The position numbers were made by a program, and so were the translations under genes. The notes under the pieces are model-generated. The model saw only the letters and a program-made list of their open reading frames with translations, did no database searches and was not told the origin of the DNA. Positions 6,923-7,717 of a DNA stretch of 7,717 nucleotides are shown here, piece by piece; within the stretch, counting starts at the first letter, position 1; each line of letters opens with the position of its first letter. Source of the DNA: Luminiphilus sp. (GTDB lineage: Bacteria; Pseudomonadota; Gammaproteobacteria; Pseudomonadales; Halieaceae); NCBI GenBank assembly GCA_029251065.1, contig JAQXEB010000064.1, forward strand, positions 1 to 7,717. Reading direction: 5' to 3'.

Positions 6923-7658
6923 GCGGTATTGCTAGCCATTGGCTTGCAATGCTGACGGCTTTTTGAAAATGTTCTGAGTCTCCCTCTGAACAAACAAATC
7001 CGTGACTTGCATGATCCAAGTGCTTGTAGGTGATTTTGCGACTCGATCGATGCAACCGGACCGCGAAGCGGGCACCATCGTCGCGAATAGGATCGCGCTC
7101 AGCGGTGATAATTAGTGTTCTTGGGAAGTGATTCAGTGACGTTCGCCGGCCAGGGAAAATACGCTCCAAGACAGGGTCTGCAGGCGCCATTGAGTCGAGG
7201 TAAGTGTTACAGAACCATCGCATATTACGCGCAGGAACGAGACCCGATTTCGCATGCTCTGTATGCGAGGGTAGATCACTTATGTAGTGTTGCGTCGCGG
7301 GGTAGATCGCAAGACAGCCCGCAATGCCGTGGCGGTGTTGAAGTGCAAGCGTCGATGCAATTGCAATGTTACCGCCCGCACTGTCGCCCGCTAAAATAAA
7401 AAGACCGTTGTTAGGCGCAAGATTTTCGAGATTTTCAATCACCCACTCTGTGGCGTCCAAGCAATCATCGTGGGCGGCGGGGAATGTGTACTCCGGTGCG
7501 AGCCGGTAGTCGATTGACACCAAGCTGCAGCCGCTACCAACACTTAAGGCGCGACAGAATCGGTCGTGCGTCTCCAGGCTACCAATGACAAAGCCACCAC
7601 CGTGTGCGTAAATGACCATGGGCTTATCGGGTTGCCCGTGATACATGCGCAGACCCAC
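6894..7658 (-). CDS. Alpha/beta hydrolase, hormone-sensitive-lipase-type esterase (5' side interrupted by TAG)
   Basis: Carboxylesterase of the HSL (family IV) group. Counting from GTG 7658 (254 residues): oxyanion motif HGGG (19-22), YRLAPEYTFPAA (51-62), nucleophile elbow GDSAGG (91-96) with Ser93, Asp189 in AERDPIRDDG, and His219 in ASHGF, so the triad is complete. HSL esterases are normally about 300-320 residues, and their N-terminal 50-70 residues build the cap over the active site; that part is missing here. The frame upstream holds TAG at 7674-7676, yet both sides look coding. The residues between the stop and the GTG codon read LEGRQ and continue into VGLRMY, the family's usual 'GR.v..R.Y' strand. 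GAGGGA at 7665-7670 lies 6 bases before the GTG and could serve as a ribosome site for a cap-less product. A nonsense-disrupted gene or a sequence error is more likely. The 3' end overlaps the alcohol dehydrogenase gene by 29 bases, convergently. Substrate unknown. Confidence 0.85.
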   Translation of the reverse strand: MGLRMYHGQPDKPMVIYAHGGGFVIGSLETHDRFCRALSVGSGCSLVSIDYRLAPEYTFPAAHDDCLDATEWVIENLENLAPNNGLFILAGDSAGGNIAIASTLALQHRHGIAGCLAIYPATQHYISDLPSHTEHAKSGLVPARNMRWFCNTYLDSMAPADPVLERIFPGRRTSLNHFPRTLIITAERDPIRDDGARFAVRLHRSSRKITYKHLDHASHGFVCSEGDSEHFQKAVSIASQWLAIPLTLRSPQEH

Positions 7659-7717
7659 TTGCCGTCCCTCAAGCTAAACGCACAAGTTACTGACAGACAC
7701 CGACAGCTGCGGCTCCT
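7659..7717 (-). pseudogene. Probable upstream coding remnant of the HSL-type hydrolase, in frame, with amber codon 7674-7676
   Basis: Reading in the hydrolase frame, codons 7677-7715 are open (EPQLSVSVSNLCV), then TAG (7674-7676), then LEGRQ leading into the annotated start. As I remember the Alicyclobacillus EST2 esterase, it has LPGRTLKVRMY at the equivalent place. The stretch after the stop (LEGRQVGLRMY) lines up with that without gaps, and the TAG would fall one residue before it. This supports one longer ancestral gene crossing the stop. The rest of the N-terminal cap lies beyond the window, so the true start cannot be seen. Confidence 0.5.

Noticed and set aside
7115..7399. Plus-strand open frame of 94 codons opposite the hydrolase
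   Set aside because: It lies antisense to the conserved catalytic core (GDSAGG, YRLAPE), and its translation shows no recognisable domain.
396..7676. Genetic code with TAG read as an amino acid
   Set aside because: TAG ends two genes in this window at sensible positions. Readthrough of the RNase J-like stop would run into antisense sequence of the next gene, so general recoding does not fit.

Overview
The window looks like a compact chromosomal segment from a marine-type gammaproteobacterium. This is inferred from the Pseudomonas-style glutathione reductase N-terminus, a DUF481 outer membrane protein (so Gram-negative), a periplasmic PQQ-type sugar dehydrogenase and the moderate GC. The mix resembles the OM60/NOR5 (Halieaceae) group, but the sequence alone cannot fix the genus. 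I see no mobile element, phage, CRISPR, rRNA or tRNA, and no stretch over 300 bases lacks a gene.

Layout, left to right. (1) Minus strand, 1-413: the N-terminal third of glutathione reductase (gor), running off the left edge, with an amber codon at codon 6. (2) Plus strand, about 464/539-1612: a DUF481 outer-membrane beta-barrel protein. It is followed 25 bases later by (3) 1638-3011, a short ribonuclease J-like beta-CASP metallo-hydrolase. (4) Minus strand, 3020-4111: a secreted PQQ-dependent aldose sugar dehydrogenase of the YliI/Asd type, meeting gene 3 tail to tail. (5) Plus strand, 4193-4648: an unrecognised four-helix membrane protein. (6) Minus strand, 4645-5619: a zinc-free NAD(P)H quinone oxidoreductase of the PIG3 family whose stop overlaps the stop of gene 5. 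(7) Plus strand, 5717-6922: an iron-containing alcohol dehydrogenase. (8) Minus strand, 6894 to the right edge: a hormone-sensitive-lipase-type alpha/beta hydrolase that overlaps gene 7 tail to tail by 29 bases and is interrupted near its 5' side by a second amber codon.

Apart from genes 2 and 3, each gene has its own promoter region, in a strict divergent/convergent alternation. There is therefore no long operon and no evidence that the genes form one pathway. The content is metabolic and redox housekeeping: glutathione recycling, sugar oxidation in the periplasm, quinone/enone reduction, alcohol oxidation and ester hydrolysis. I do not see a new defence, mobile or biosynthetic system. The most notable observation is a pair of in-frame TAG codons interrupting otherwise intact conserved reading frames in the two edge genes. 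Lesser points are the short RNase J, the unassigned membrane protein and the uncertain DUF481 start.
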